DNA from: SVTX01 sp045660325
Lineage (GTDB): Bacteria; Bacillota; Clostridia; Oscillospirales; CAG-272
Direction of reading: 5' to 3'
Assembly: GCA_045660325.1 (NCBI GenBank)
Contig: JAZRDO010000034.1
Span: forward strand, 1 to 64,000
DNA length: 64,000 bases
In this document: positions 14,221 to 23,463 of the stretch, piece by piece
Position numbering within the stretch: the first letter of the stretch is position 1
Layout: the number at the start of each line of letters is the position of its first letter
The notes under the pieces: model-generated
The model's input: only the letters and a program-made list of their open reading frames with translations
The model's database searches: none
Told to the model about the DNA's origin: nothing
Translations under genes and position numbers: made by a program

Positions 14221-16242
14221 TTAAACGTCAATATCTTTCATGTATTCTTTGCCGTGAAGCGCGATAAATTCTTTTCTTGCAGGCAGGTTGTCGCCGAGGA
14301 GCGTGTCGAATATTTCCTCAGTTTTCTTTGCATCCGTAGGAGTTACCGCAATAAGACGGCGGGTTTCGGGGTTCATTGTGGTTTCCCACATCATCTGGGG
14401 CTCGTTTTCACCAAGACCCTTTGAACGCTGAATGGTGTATTTCTTGTTGCCAAGCTCCTTTAAAATATCACTCTTTTCAAATTCGTCGTAGGCAAAGTAC
14501 GTCTTGTCCTTCGTCGTAATTTCAAAGAGGGGAGTTTCCGCAATAAATACTCTCTGCTCCTGTAAAAGTGTGGGGAGCAGGCGGTAGAACATTGTAAGAA
14601 GAAGAGTTCTTATCTGGAAGCCGTCCTCGTCGGCATCGGTACAGATAATGATCTTCGACCAACGAAGAGAATCCAGATCAAAGGGAACGATATCTCCCTT
14701 TACCTTGCCCTCGATTTCAACGCCGCAGCCGATAACCTTGAGAAGGTCTGTAATGATCTCACTCTTGAATATCTTTGCATAATCCGCCTTCAAACAGTTA
14801 AGCGTCTTACCTCTTACGGGAATGATCGCCTGAATTTCGGCGGAGCGTCCGAGCTTACAGGATGAAAGCGCGGAGTCGCCCTCCACTATATAAAGCTCGC
14901 GCACGTTGGGGTCCTTTGAGCGACAGTTTACAAACTTTTCTACTCGGTTTGCAATGTCAATAGTACCTGTGAGCTTCTTCTTTATATTGAGTCTTGTGGA
15001 TTCAGCGGATTCGCGGCTTCTCTTGTTTACAAGCACCTGATTTGCCATAATTTCGGCTTCAAGAGGATGCTCGGTAAAGAAAATATCGAGATTGTAGCGA
15101 AGGAAATCATTCATTGCCTCATAAATAAAGGTGTTCGTGATAGCCTTCTTCGTCTGGTTTTCGTAGGACGTTACCGTAGAGAAGCTGTTAGAAACGAGGA
15201 GCAGACAGTCGGATACGTCCGCAAACGTTATCTTGCCCTCCGTTTTATTATATTTTCCGTTGTTCTTTAAGTATTTGTCTATTGCAAAGGTAAATGCGCT
15301 CTTTACTGCGCGGTCGGGGGATCCGCCGTGCTCAAGGAAGCTGGAGTTGTGGTAGTATTCAAGGGCGTTTACCTTGTTTGAAATGCAAAACGCGACGTCT
15401 GCCTTGAACTTATAGTCCTCCTTGTCGGCTCTGTCGCGGCCCTGAGTTTCAAGGTGCCAGAGAACGGGAGCGGTCATAGCGCTATCACCGACAAGCTCGC
15501 TTATATAGTCGGAGATGCCGTTCTGGTAGAAGAATCTCTCGTCGGTGAACTTGCCCTTTTCTTCTTCAACCTTGAGGACGAAGGAGATGCCCGCGTTAAC
15601 TACGGACTGACGGCGCAGAGTTGCTCTGATGCTGTCGGGGGAAATATTAATGTCGGTAAATACCTCGCGGTCGGGACGGTAGTGAATGACAGTACCCGTG
15701 CGCTTTTCCTTCTTTTCAAGGAGTCTCTCCTCAAGCTGACCCGTTACGGGCTCGCCTCGCTTGAAGGAGATGTGGCGCTCGTAAGTTCCGTCGTAGGAGT
15801 AAACCTCCATAAATTCGGAGCTGTACTGTGTAGCGCACGCGCCAAGACCGTTGAGACCGAGGGAATATTCGTATGCGGATTCTCCGTTGTTGTTGTCGTA
15901 TTTACCGCCTGCGTAAAGCTCGCAGTAAATAAGATCCCAGTTCCAACGCTGTTCCTTTTCATTGAAGCCCAGCGGAACGCCTCGTCCGTGGTCGTCAACC
16001 TTTATACTTTTGTCAAGGTAAAGAGTAGTGATAATTTCGCTTCCGTGTCCCTCTCTAGCCTCGTCGACCGAGTTTGAGAGGATCTCAAAATACGAATGCT
16101 CGCAGCCCTCAAGGCCGTCAGAGCCGAAAATAACCGCAGGTCTTTTTCTTACTCTGTCAGCACCCTTCAAGGCGCGGATGCTTCTGTCGTCGTACTGTGA
16201 GGGAGCGCTCTTTGTCTTGACTGATTTCTTTTCCTCTGCCAT
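14221..16242 (-). CDS. type IIA topoisomerase B subunit, GyrB/ParE family
   Basis: A 673-residue ATPase/Toprim subunit of a DNA gyrase or topoisomerase IV. The GHKL ATPase shows EILSNSVDEAREGHG, VDDHGRGVPLG and GLNGLGA (usually GLHGVG); the transducer has the QTK lysine (ENQTKKAI); the Toprim domain has VEGDSA and CTDADEDG; the C-terminus has RSKGLGENEPQMMWETTMNP. The divergence in the ATP lid and DGF instead of DGS at the third Toprim motif suggest a paralogue rather than the main GyrB. A ParC/GyrA subunit normally follows such genes; here a PduB-type gene does. A weak AAAGCGAG ribosome site precedes the ATG. Confidence 0.88.
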   Translation of the reverse strand: MAEEKKSVKTKSAPSQYDDRSIRALKGADRVRKRPAVIFGSDGLEGCEHSYFEILSNSVDEAREGHGSEIITTLYLDKSIKVDDHGRGVPLGFNEKEQRWNWDLIYCELYAGGKYDNNNGESAYEYSLGLNGLGACATQYSSEFMEVYSYDGTYERHISFKRGEPVTGQLEERLLEKKEKRTGTVIHYRPDREVFTDINISPDSIRATLRRQSVVNAGISFVLKVEEEKGKFTDERFFYQNGISDYISELVGDSAMTAPVLWHLETQGRDRADKEDYKFKADVAFCISNKVNALEYYHNSSFLEHGGSPDRAVKSAFTFAIDKYLKNNGKYNKTEGKITFADVSDCLLLVSNSFSTVTSYENQTKKAITNTFIYEAMNDFLRYNLDIFFTEHPLEAEIMANQVLVNKRSRESAESTRLNIKKKLTGTIDIANRVEKFVNCRSKDPNVRELYIVEGDSALSSCKLGRSAEIQAIIPVRGKTLNCLKADYAKIFKSEIITDLLKVIGCGVEIEGKVKGDIVPFDLDSLRWSKIIICTDADEDGFQIRTLLLTMFYRLLPTLLQEQRVFIAETPLFEITTKDKTYFAYDEFEKSDILKELGNKKYTIQRSKGLGENEPQMMWETTMNPETRRLIAVTPTDAKKTEEIFDTLLGDNLPARKEFIALHGKEYMKDIDV

Positions 16243-16307
16243 AATTTTCTCGCTTTCAAAAATTTATAGTAAATGCGGATTTGCCGCGCACATAGTTTCT
16301 TATTATA

Positions 16308-16336
16308 ATTATACCAAAAGAAATATCATTTGAAAA
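16308..16336 (-). promoter_or_regulatory. probable sigma-A promoter of the topoisomerase-PduB operon
   Basis: Minus strand TTTTCA (16336-16331), 17-nt spacer, TATAAT (16313-16308), 66 nt before the ATG. Confidence 0.55.
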
Positions 16337-16397
16337 GAGGTTTTTCATATTTTTTGCAATTTTTTTCGCAAAAAGACAAAAAATTTTCATTATTCTA

Positions 16398-16426
16398 TTG
16401 AAAGCAATAAATAAATATTATATAAT
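16398..16426 (+). promoter_or_regulatory. sigma-A promoter of the murD-M42 operon
   Basis: TTGAAA (16398-16403), 17-nt spacer, TATAAT (16421-16426), 41 nt before the murD ATG. Confidence 0.75.
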
Positions 16427-16466
16427 ATATAGGTGCATTATAATTTTTTCGTAGGGAGGCTTTTAT

Positions 16467-17891
16467 ATGGATATTGCAAACCTTGAAGAAAAATATAAAA
16501 ATAAAGAGTGTGAAATTTTAGGCTTTGGCAGATCGACAAAGCCGCTCTGTGATATATTGCTTTCGGTCGGCGCTGCTGTTACCGTAAGAGACAAAAAGAC
16601 GGAGCTTGACAACGATACGGACGTGAAAAAATATAAGTCGCACGGTGTTAAATTTATCTTGGGCGATAGCTATCTTGATTCTCTCGGTGGAGATTATATC
16701 TTCCGTTCTCCCGCGTTCCGACCCGATAAGAGCGAGATTTTATCTGCAGTGCAGAACGGCTCATGTCTTTCAAGTGAGATCGAGTTCTTTATGGAGAATT
16801 CGCCTTCGTTGGTTTTCGGTATTACGGGCTCTGACGGAAAGACAACGACCACGACGCTCACACACCTTTTGCTTGAAAAGCAATTTGAGGCGGACGGAGA
16901 GGGAAAGAGAGTATACGTCGGCGGAAATATCGGTAATTCGCTCCTGCCCGAGCTTGAGAGAATGACGGAGAGTGATGCGGCGGTGCTTGAGCTTTCGAGC
17001 TTCCAGCTTATGACGCTCAAAAAATCCCCACGCCGTACGGCAATAACGAATATCTCGCCCAATCATCTTGATTGGCATACGGGTATGCAGGAGTACATAG
17101 ATGCCAAAAAGAAGATATTCTCCTTCGGCTGCGAGGCGGTCGTGCTTAACGCCGACAATGACGTAACCCGCAGTATCGCCGAAGAGGTGAATATCCCCGT
17201 GATATATTTTTCGGGAAGCAAGAGCGAGTATTCCGAGATAGTGCATAAGGACAAGGCGGGCAGCCTTGCGATATTTGAGCGCGACGGATATATCGTTGCA
17301 TCCGACGGCAAGACGGTTGAGAAAATGCTTGACATTTCAAAAATCAAGGTTATCGGCAGGCATAACGTGGAAAATTATATGACCGCTATCGGTCTTACGT
17401 ACGGCTACGTTACGCGTGACACGATTGAATCGGTTGCCGAGAGCTTTTACGGAGTTAAGCATAGAATTCAGTTCGTTCGCGAGCTTGACGGAGTGAAATA
17501 TTACAATAGCTCCATAGACTCAAGCCCGACGAGAACCGAGGCGGCGATAAACGCTATCGGCGGCAGTATCGTTGCCATATGCGGCGGATATGATAAGAAT
17601 ATTCCGTTTGATACGCTTGCATCCACCTTAACTCAAAAGGTTAAGGCGGTAGTGCTGACGGGTCAGACTGCACAAAAGATACATAGAGCAATCCTTGATT
17701 GTCCTACGTACGACAAAGAAAAGCTTGCCGTATATATCGAGCCTGATTTCAAGGCGGCGGTTGAGTTAGCAAGAGACGTGGCGACCTCTGGCGACTACGT
17801 AGTGTTAACGCCCGCGTGCGCGAGCTTTGGTGTGTTCCGCGATTTTGAGCACCGTGGCGAGTGCTTCATTGAAATTGTAAAATCATTTTAA
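16467..17891 (+). CDS. murD: UDP-N-acetylmuramoyl-L-alanine--D-glutamate ligase
   Basis: A 474-residue Mur ligase that adds D-Glu to UDP-MurNAc-L-Ala in the cytoplasm. An N-terminal Rossmann domain (CEILGFGRSTKPLCD) is followed by the ATP loop GITGSDGKTTTTT, the central-domain motif SSFQL and NISPNHLDWH, and the C-terminal domain with YNSSIDSSPTRTEAA and GGYDKNIPF, all MurD-specific. GGGAGG lies 7 nt before the ATG. It heads a long operon whose next three genes are M42 aminopeptidases, well away from any division/cell-wall cluster. Confidence 0.94.
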   Translation: MDIANLEEKYKNKECEILGFGRSTKPLCDILLSVGAAVTVRDKKTELDNDTDVKKYKSHGVKFILGDSYLDSLGGDYIFRSPAFRPDKSEILSAVQNGSCLSSEIEFFMENSPSLVFGITGSDGKTTTTTLTHLLLEKQFEADGEGKRVYVGGNIGNSLLPELERMTESDAAVLELSSFQLMTLKKSPRRTAITNISPNHLDWHTGMQEYIDAKKKIFSFGCEAVVLNADNDVTRSIAEEVNIPVIYFSGSKSEYSEIVHKDKAGSLAIFERDGYIVASDGKTVEKMLDISKIKVIGRHNVENYMTAIGLTYGYVTRDTIESVAESFYGVKHRIQFVRELDGVKYYNSSIDSSPTRTEAAINAIGGSIVAICGGYDKNIPFDTLASTLTQKVKAVVLTGQTAQKIHRAILDCPTYDKEKLAVYIEPDFKAAVELARDVATSGDYVVLTPACASFGVFRDFEHRGECFIEIVKSF

Positions 17892-17918
17892 GTTAAAATA
17901 AAGAGAAAGGGAAAAATT

Positions 17919-18959
17919 ATGAATATAAAAGAGCTTTTGGTTAACGTTTGCTCTCTTATGTCCATTTCGGGATATGAGAGATACAACAAGGATAAGCTTT
18001 TTGAGCTTATCGGAGATAAGTTTGACGAATGCTACACCGACAATATCGGCAACCACATTTTCGTAAAGAAGTGCGGTCGCGAGGGTGCACCTAAGATCCT
18101 TATCGATTGCCACTACGACGAGATCGGTATGATGGTTTCTTCAATCAAGGAGGGCGGCTTTATTTCGGTTGAGCCCGTAGGCGGTGTTGACGCGCGACTC
18201 CTTCAGTCAAGCGAGGTAACTATCTACGGCAAGAAGGAAATTTACGGCGTTTTCGCATCCACTCCTCCCCATCTTATGAGCCCTGCGGCGGCTGATAAGC
18301 TTACGCCCATCCGCGAGCTTATTATTGATACGGGCTATACTAAGGAGGAGCTTGAACAGATCGTTTCTCTCGGCACTCCCGTAGGATATCGCCCCGTTTA
18401 TACGGAGCTTCTCAATAACCGTATTGCAGGTAAGGCGTTTGACGATAAGGCTTGCGGTGTTTGCGCTATCGCGGGCATTGACAAGGCTGACAGAGAGGAG
18501 CTTGCGGGAGACGTTTATTTCGTATTCTCAACTCGTGAGGAGATCGCTCTCGGAGGATTTACCGCGGCTTACTCCGTAGATCCCGACTATGCGCTTGTAA
18601 TTGACGTAACACACGCGTACACTCCCGATATGGAGGGCAGAAAGAGAGGCGAATGCTCAAGCGGTGTCGCACTTTCAATGTCGGCGGTTACAAATAGAAA
18701 TCTTACAAAGATGTGCATAAATCTTTGTAAGGAAAAGGGCTTTAAGTACACGGTACAGGCTGAGCCCAACTCCACGGGCACTAATGCCAATAAGATAGTT
18801 ACAGTAAGAAACGGTATTCCCACTGTTTTGGCAAGCCTTCCCATTAAGAGCATGCACTCAGCAAACGAGCTTCTCGCGATCGACGACTGCGAGACCGTTG
18901 CGGACTTCGTATGCGAATTTATTAAATCCAAGGAAATTGCGGAGGTATATTCAAGATGA
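17919..18959 (+). CDS. M42-family metallo-aminopeptidase, first of three
   Basis: A 346-residue dinuclear-metal peptidase of the glutamyl/TET aminopeptidase type. The ligands are visible: DCHYDEIGMM (His/Asp), AFDDKACG (bridging Asp), STREEIALGG (catalytic Glu plus ligand Glu), VIDVTHA (Asp) and KSMHSANE (His). M42 enzymes form large dodecamers and trim N-terminal residues from peptides. It is the most divergent of the three: HYDEIG replaces HMDEIG and the PDZ-like insert differs. It overlaps the next gene by 4 bp, so the two are translationally coupled. Confidence 0.88.
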   Translation: MNIKELLVNVCSLMSISGYERYNKDKLFELIGDKFDECYTDNIGNHIFVKKCGREGAPKILIDCHYDEIGMMVSSIKEGGFISVEPVGGVDARLLQSSEVTIYGKKEIYGVFASTPPHLMSPAAADKLTPIRELIIDTGYTKEELEQIVSLGTPVGYRPVYTELLNNRIAGKAFDDKACGVCAIAGIDKADREELAGDVYFVFSTREEIALGGFTAAYSVDPDYALVIDVTHAYTPDMEGRKRGECSSGVALSMSAVTNRNLTKMCINLCKEKGFKYTVQAEPNSTGTNANKIVTVRNGIPTVLASLPIKSMHSANELLAIDDCETVADFVCEFIKSKEIAEVYSR

Positions 18960-20035
18960 CAAAATATTTTGGTATTGAGCTTGTAGAGAAGCTCTCGCTT
19001 GAATTCGGTCCCTCCGGATGCGAATCAAGGGTAGCGGAGCTTATCATTTCCCAAATTCAGGATTATTGCGACGCTTATTACAAGGATAGAAACGGCAACG
19101 TGGTTGCAAAGCTTTGCGGCTGCGGTGCGGATTACAATAAGGCTGATCCTAAAAAGCTTATGCTTTCCGCTCATATGGACGAGGTCGGTGTTATGATAAA
19201 CGAGATAACCGAGGGTGGTTATATTAAATTCTCTACAGTTGGCGGCATTGATCCTCGCGTTCTTTGCGGACGGGCAGTTGTGCTCGGCGACGAGGACAGA
19301 AGATATAAGGGCGTTATCGCATCCAAGGCTATTCACATGCAGTCGGCAGAGGAGAGAACAAAGGTTACTCCTATCAAGAATATGTATATTGATATCGGTG
19401 CGAAGAGCAAGGAAGAGGCAGAGCAGTACGTCGGCATTGGTGACGTCGGTGTGTTTGATTCCGACTTTGTTCGCTTCGGTACTGACGGTGTTAAGATGAA
19501 GTGTAAGGCGCTTGACGACAGAATGGGCTGCGCGACTCTTATTGAGGTTATGCGTATGCTTAAGGACGGCAAGTGTGAGATTCCTTACGACGTTTATTTC
19601 GCATTTACCTGCGGCGAGGAGATCGGTATCTCGGGCGCTCAGGTTGCGGCACAGACGATTGAGCCCGACGTGGCGGTTGTAATTGAGACAACAGCGGTTG
19701 CGGATATCGCAGGCGTCGGTGAGGCGAGAAACGTAGCAATTCAGGGTGAAGGCGGCGCTATCTCCTTAATGGACAGAAGCACTATCTACGACGGCAAGTT
19801 CGTTCAGAGCGTTATGGATTACGCAGCTACTTGCGAGATCCCCGCGCAGATAAAGAGATACGTTTCGGGCGGTAACGACGCGGGACATATCCACAAGGCA
19901 GGCCGCGGCGTTAAGACTCTTGCGATTTCCGCGCCTACAAGATACCTTCATTCTCAGTCCTGTGTGGTTGACACACGCGATTATGAGAATATAAATAAGC
20001 TTCTCTTCACACTCATTCGCGATGCGAAGCTTTGA
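18956..20035 (+). CDS. M42-family metallo-aminopeptidase, second of three
   Basis: A 359-residue M42 peptidase with SAHMDEVGVM, ALDDRMGC, TCGEEIGISG, VIETTAVADI and a late His in TRYLHSQSC. The Glu in VIETT replaces the usual Asp of this ligand position, a change also tolerated in the family. GGAGG lies 10 nt before the ATG, inside the preceding gene. It probably forms a TET-type complex, alone or with its neighbours, and differs enough from them to have its own residue preference. Confidence 0.88.
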   Translation: MTKYFGIELVEKLSLEFGPSGCESRVAELIISQIQDYCDAYYKDRNGNVVAKLCGCGADYNKADPKKLMLSAHMDEVGVMINEITEGGYIKFSTVGGIDPRVLCGRAVVLGDEDRRYKGVIASKAIHMQSAEERTKVTPIKNMYIDIGAKSKEEAEQYVGIGDVGVFDSDFVRFGTDGVKMKCKALDDRMGCATLIEVMRMLKDGKCEIPYDVYFAFTCGEEIGISGAQVAAQTIEPDVAVVIETTAVADIAGVGEARNVAIQGEGGAISLMDRSTIYDGKFVQSVMDYAATCEIPAQIKRYVSGGNDAGHIHKAGRGVKTLAISAPTRYLHSQSCVVDTRDYENINKLLFTLIRDAKL

Positions 20036-20061
20036 TTTTAAAATTTACGGAGGAAATAAAA

Positions 20062-21057
20062 ATGTATAATCTTATAAAGAATCTCAATTCTGTCGCAGGT
20101 GTTTCTGGCAGAGAAAAGTCAATCGCTAACAAAATTCTCACATATATCGCTCCCTTGACCGACAAGGCTTGGGAGGATCCTATGGGTAACCTTATCGCCT
20201 TCAAGAAGGGTAAGAGCGAGAATGCAAAGAAAATTATGCTTTGCGCTCACATGGACGAGATCGGCTTTATGGTAACACATATTGACGACCGTGGATTTAT
20301 TAGAATTGCTCCCATCGGCGGCATCAATTTCGTTTCTGCGGCATTTACTTACGTAATCTCCGAGAACGGTGTTCGCGGTGTTATGGTTCCCGATTCGGGC
20401 ACAGCACCCGCAGATCTCAAGTCCGACAAGGTTTATATCGATATCGGTGCGAAGGACAGAAAGGAAGCAGAGAAGAAGGTCAAGATCGGAGATTTCTTCG
20501 TATGCGAGGCAAACGTTCATAAGGTTGGCAAGAAGCTTTGCGGCAGACCCATGGACGACAGAATCGGCTGTGCTATTATGATCAAGATGGCTGAAAAGCT
20601 CAAGGACGTTGAGATAGATAATGATATTTACTACTGCTTCGCAGTTCAGGAGGAGGTTGGAACCCGTGGCTCTAAGCCCGCTTCCTTTGCAATCGATCCT
20701 GATTGCGGTATCGCGTTTGACGTAACAGGCACAGGCGACGTACCCGGCTCAAAGCCTATGGAATGCTCCGTTGGTGGCGGTGCGGCTATCAAGCTTAAGG
20801 ACGCGTCCGTTCTTTGCGACAGAGATATCGTTGAAAAGCTTACAGAAATTGCAAAGGCACACGATATCAAGTATCAGTACGAGATCCTTCAGTTCGGCGG
20901 TACGGATACAAATTCCATGCAGATGACACGCGGCGGCGTTAAGGCAGGCGCTATTTCCATTCCCACAAGATATATCCACTCTAACGTTGAAATGATCGAC
21001 ACCGCTGACGTTGATGCTTGTATTGACCTTGCTATCGCGTTTGTAACAGAGTATTGA
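20062..21057 (+). CDS. M42-family metallo-aminopeptidase, third of three
   Basis: A 331-residue M42 peptidase with the canonical set CAHMDEIGFM, PMDDRIGC, AVQEEVGTRG, FDVTGTG and TRYIHSNVE. The start is placed at 20062, where GGAGG lies 8 nt upstream; a longer frame opening at 20032 begins inside the preceding gene without a ribosome site. This copy is closest to the family consensus. It is followed after 13 nt by a PLP-enzyme gene in the same operon. Confidence 0.9.
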   Translation: MYNLIKNLNSVAGVSGREKSIANKILTYIAPLTDKAWEDPMGNLIAFKKGKSENAKKIMLCAHMDEIGFMVTHIDDRGFIRIAPIGGINFVSAAFTYVISENGVRGVMVPDSGTAPADLKSDKVYIDIGAKDRKEAEKKVKIGDFFVCEANVHKVGKKLCGRPMDDRIGCAIMIKMAEKLKDVEIDNDIYYCFAVQEEVGTRGSKPASFAIDPDCGIAFDVTGTGDVPGSKPMECSVGGGAAIKLKDASVLCDRDIVEKLTEIAKAHDIKYQYEILQFGGTDTNSMQMTRGGVKAGAISIPTRYIHSNVEMIDTADVDACIDLAIAFVTEY

Positions 21058-21070
21058 TCGGGAGATAGAA

Positions 21071-22336
21071 ATGCAGTTTTCAGATAAGGTCTTGACCCTT
21101 GCTCGCGAAGCGGAGATCGCGCTTGCGGACACGTTTCGCAGAATTGACGAGGTGTCGTTTAACAATACACAAAAAATAATGGACATTTTTGCCGAGCACA
21201 GAGTTTCTACGGCAATGTTCGATTCCACAAGCGGCTACGGCTATGATGACCGCGGAAGAGATACGCTTGACGCTATCTGGGCGGACGTTTTCGGTTGCGA
21301 GGCGGCGTTCGTTCGTCATAGCATCGTAAACGGCACTCAGGCGCTTACGATCGGTCTTTTCGGCGTGCTCCGTCCGGGTGATCTTCTTTGCTCGGTTGCG
21401 GGCAAGCCCTACGATACGCTTGAGGAGGTAATCGGTATTGCAGGCGAGCCCGGTAACGGCTCCCTTGCCGATTTTGGCGTAAGATATAAGCAGATTGAGC
21501 TTGTAAACAACGAAACACTTGATTTTGATGCGATTGCCGCAACACTCCGTGAGGAGATGGCTATCGGCAAGCCCGTAAAAGCGATTTTTGTTCAGAGATC
21601 AAAGGGCTATCTCAATCGCCGTACACTTACGGTTGCGGAGATTGGCGAGCTTGTAAAGCTTGTAAAGTCCATTTCTCCCGAAACATACGTGCTTGTTGAC
21701 AACTGCTACGGCGAGTTTACTGAGGAGTGTGAGCCCTCGGCATTCGGCGCGGATATGGTAATCGGATCTCTTATCAAGAATCCCGGTGGCGGCATGGCGG
21801 AAACAGGCGGCTATATTGCAGGAACTAAGAGAGCGGTAGAGCTTGCATCTTACCGACTCACCTCGGTTGGCTGCGGCCTTGAGGTAGGCGCGACGATAGG
21901 TCAGAATAAGAATATGTATAAGGGACTCTTCTACGCTCCTCATACGACCGCGCAGGCGCTTAAAACCGCGCATTTTGCGGCGTATATGTTCGAAAAGCTC
22001 GGCTACAACGTAAGTCCCACTTGGCAGGAAACACGTAGCGATATTATTCAAACGGTAATTTGTAACGATCCCGAGCTTCTCTGCGCGTTTTGTCGCGGAA
22101 TTCAGAAGGGCTCGCCCGTTGACTCCTACGTTACTCCCGAGCCTTGGGAAATGCCGGGATATACCGATAAGGTAATTATGGCGGCAGGCGCATTTACGCA
22201 GGGCTCATCCATCGAGCTTTCCGCAGACGGTCCTATCCGTCCTCCCTATACGGTTTATTTCCAGGGCGGTCTTACATACGAGAGCGGCAAGATCGGTATT
22301 ATGTCCGCGGCTGAGTCCGTGCTTTCTTTGAAATAA
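21071..22336 (+). CDS. PLP-dependent methionine gamma-lyase-like protein (aluminium-resistance family)
   Basis: A 421-residue fold-type I PLP enzyme of the family annotated as cystathionine beta-lyase involved in aluminium resistance. The N-terminal SGYGYDDRGRDTLD and the substrate region HSIVNGTQALTIGL are family-typical; the Schiff-base lysine is expected in GSLIKNPGGGMAETGGYI; VDNCYGEF carries the Asp that contacts the pyridine nitrogen. The true reaction is not established; sulfur amino-acid cleavage is the usual guess. GGGAG lies just before the ATG. With the cysteine desulfurase two genes later it hints at a sulfur-related theme in this operon. Confidence 0.88.
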   Translation: MQFSDKVLTLAREAEIALADTFRRIDEVSFNNTQKIMDIFAEHRVSTAMFDSTSGYGYDDRGRDTLDAIWADVFGCEAAFVRHSIVNGTQALTIGLFGVLRPGDLLCSVAGKPYDTLEEVIGIAGEPGNGSLADFGVRYKQIELVNNETLDFDAIAATLREEMAIGKPVKAIFVQRSKGYLNRRTLTVAEIGELVKLVKSISPETYVLVDNCYGEFTEECEPSAFGADMVIGSLIKNPGGGMAETGGYIAGTKRAVELASYRLTSVGCGLEVGATIGQNKNMYKGLFYAPHTTAQALKTAHFAAYMFEKLGYNVSPTWQETRSDIIQTVICNDPELLCAFCRGIQKGSPVDSYVTPEPWEMPGYTDKVIMAAGAFTQGSSIELSADGPIRPPYTVYFQGGLTYESGKIGIMSAAESVLSLK

Positions 22337-22359
22337 AATAAAAGGCAGATTTTTCAAAA

Positions 22360-23454
22360 ATGACAAAAAGGTTTAAAGCTATAATTTGTTTTTCCTTGGT
22401 TCTTGTTCTTCTTTTGCCTGCGCTTGTAGCGTGCGGTAATAAGAAGGCGCCCGACGGCTATAAGCTTATCGCGTGCGATGGAGATAAGTTCCGTCTGTAC
22501 GTGCCGAAGGGTTGGACGGATAATTCGGACAGCGGTATTACAAGCGCATATTTTTCAGTGTTGGACAATGCGTTTGTCAGCGTGAATATTGCCGAGGATA
22601 CCGAGGGCAAGGCGCTTTTCGATTATTATAATATTTGTAAATTCAACTATGCAAGACAGCTTACGGATTATCAGCTCATTTCCGAGAGTGGTAGTGTTGC
22701 GCTCGGCGGTCGCGCGGCGTATCAGCTGATATTTACCGCGACGTACAAGGTTACGGATAGCGACGTAAAGGATACCGTTGATAATCTCGCGGGCGAAAAA
22801 TATAAGTATCTTCAGATAATGGCGGAGTTTGATGGCGATATCTACGTGCTTACCTTCAGCGCACCCGAGGAGAAGTTCAATGCGCACTACGATACAGTAG
22901 TTGGCGCTGAGGACGATAAGGGCAATTTCGCGGGCATTATTCCGTATTTCCAGTTCAGCTCCGAGCCTTACTCGAAGGACGGCAAGAAGCTCTCCAATAA
23001 GGTTGAAGCCCCCGCGGGAATGAAGATTGCCTCAACAGACAAGCGTCCTTATAGATTTTTCGTTCCCGAATCCTGGACAGTTGATACAAGAGCCCAGCTC
23101 TCTGCGGCGTATTTTTCCGATACGGACAAGTCTAACGTATCTCTTCAGGCCCATATGAGCACGGGCGTGTACCCCAATCTTGAAGAATACTTTGAGAATT
23201 CCAAAACTAAATATCAAAACATCTACGGCGATAAGTTCAATATCGTATCAAAGACAGAGGCGAAGATGGGCGGACTTGATGCTATTCAGTTTATTTTTAC
23301 TATAAAGAGTGGAGATAACACCTATAAGCTTATGCAGACGGTGTGCGCAAAGGGAGAAATGTACTACGTTCTCACTTATACGTCAACTCCCGAAGCATTT
23401 GATTCCCACATAGCCGATATAGAGCAGATGCTCGGCGCGTTCGCGTTAAGATAA
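22360..23454 (+). CDS. lipoprotein with two tandem PsbP-like domains
   Basis: A 364-residue lipoprotein (lipobox LVAC, Cys25). Two ~165-residue copies of one domain follow: copy 1 has KFRLYVPKGWTDN, ITSAYFSVLD and GGRAAYQLIFTA; copy 2 has PYRFFVPESWTVD, LSAAYFSDTD and GGLDAIQFIFTI. The pattern (a VP-x-W motif, a central long helix, a final strand ending in a helix) resembles PsbP/DUF1795-like surface lipoproteins. Function unknown; it is extracellular and membrane anchored. No strong ribosome site precedes the ATG, so expression may be low or coupled. Confidence 0.72.
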   Translation: MTKRFKAIICFSLVLVLLLPALVACGNKKAPDGYKLIACDGDKFRLYVPKGWTDNSDSGITSAYFSVLDNAFVSVNIAEDTEGKALFDYYNICKFNYARQLTDYQLISESGSVALGGRAAYQLIFTATYKVTDSDVKDTVDNLAGEKYKYLQIMAEFDGDIYVLTFSAPEEKFNAHYDTVVGAEDDKGNFAGIIPYFQFSSEPYSKDGKKLSNKVEAPAGMKIASTDKRPYRFFVPESWTVDTRAQLSAAYFSDTDKSNVSLQAHMSTGVYPNLEEYFENSKTKYQNIYGDKFNIVSKTEAKMGGLDAIQFIFTIKSGDNTYKLMQTVCAKGEMYYVLTYTSTPEAFDSHIADIEQMLGAFALR

Positions 23455-23463
23455 GGAGATAAT

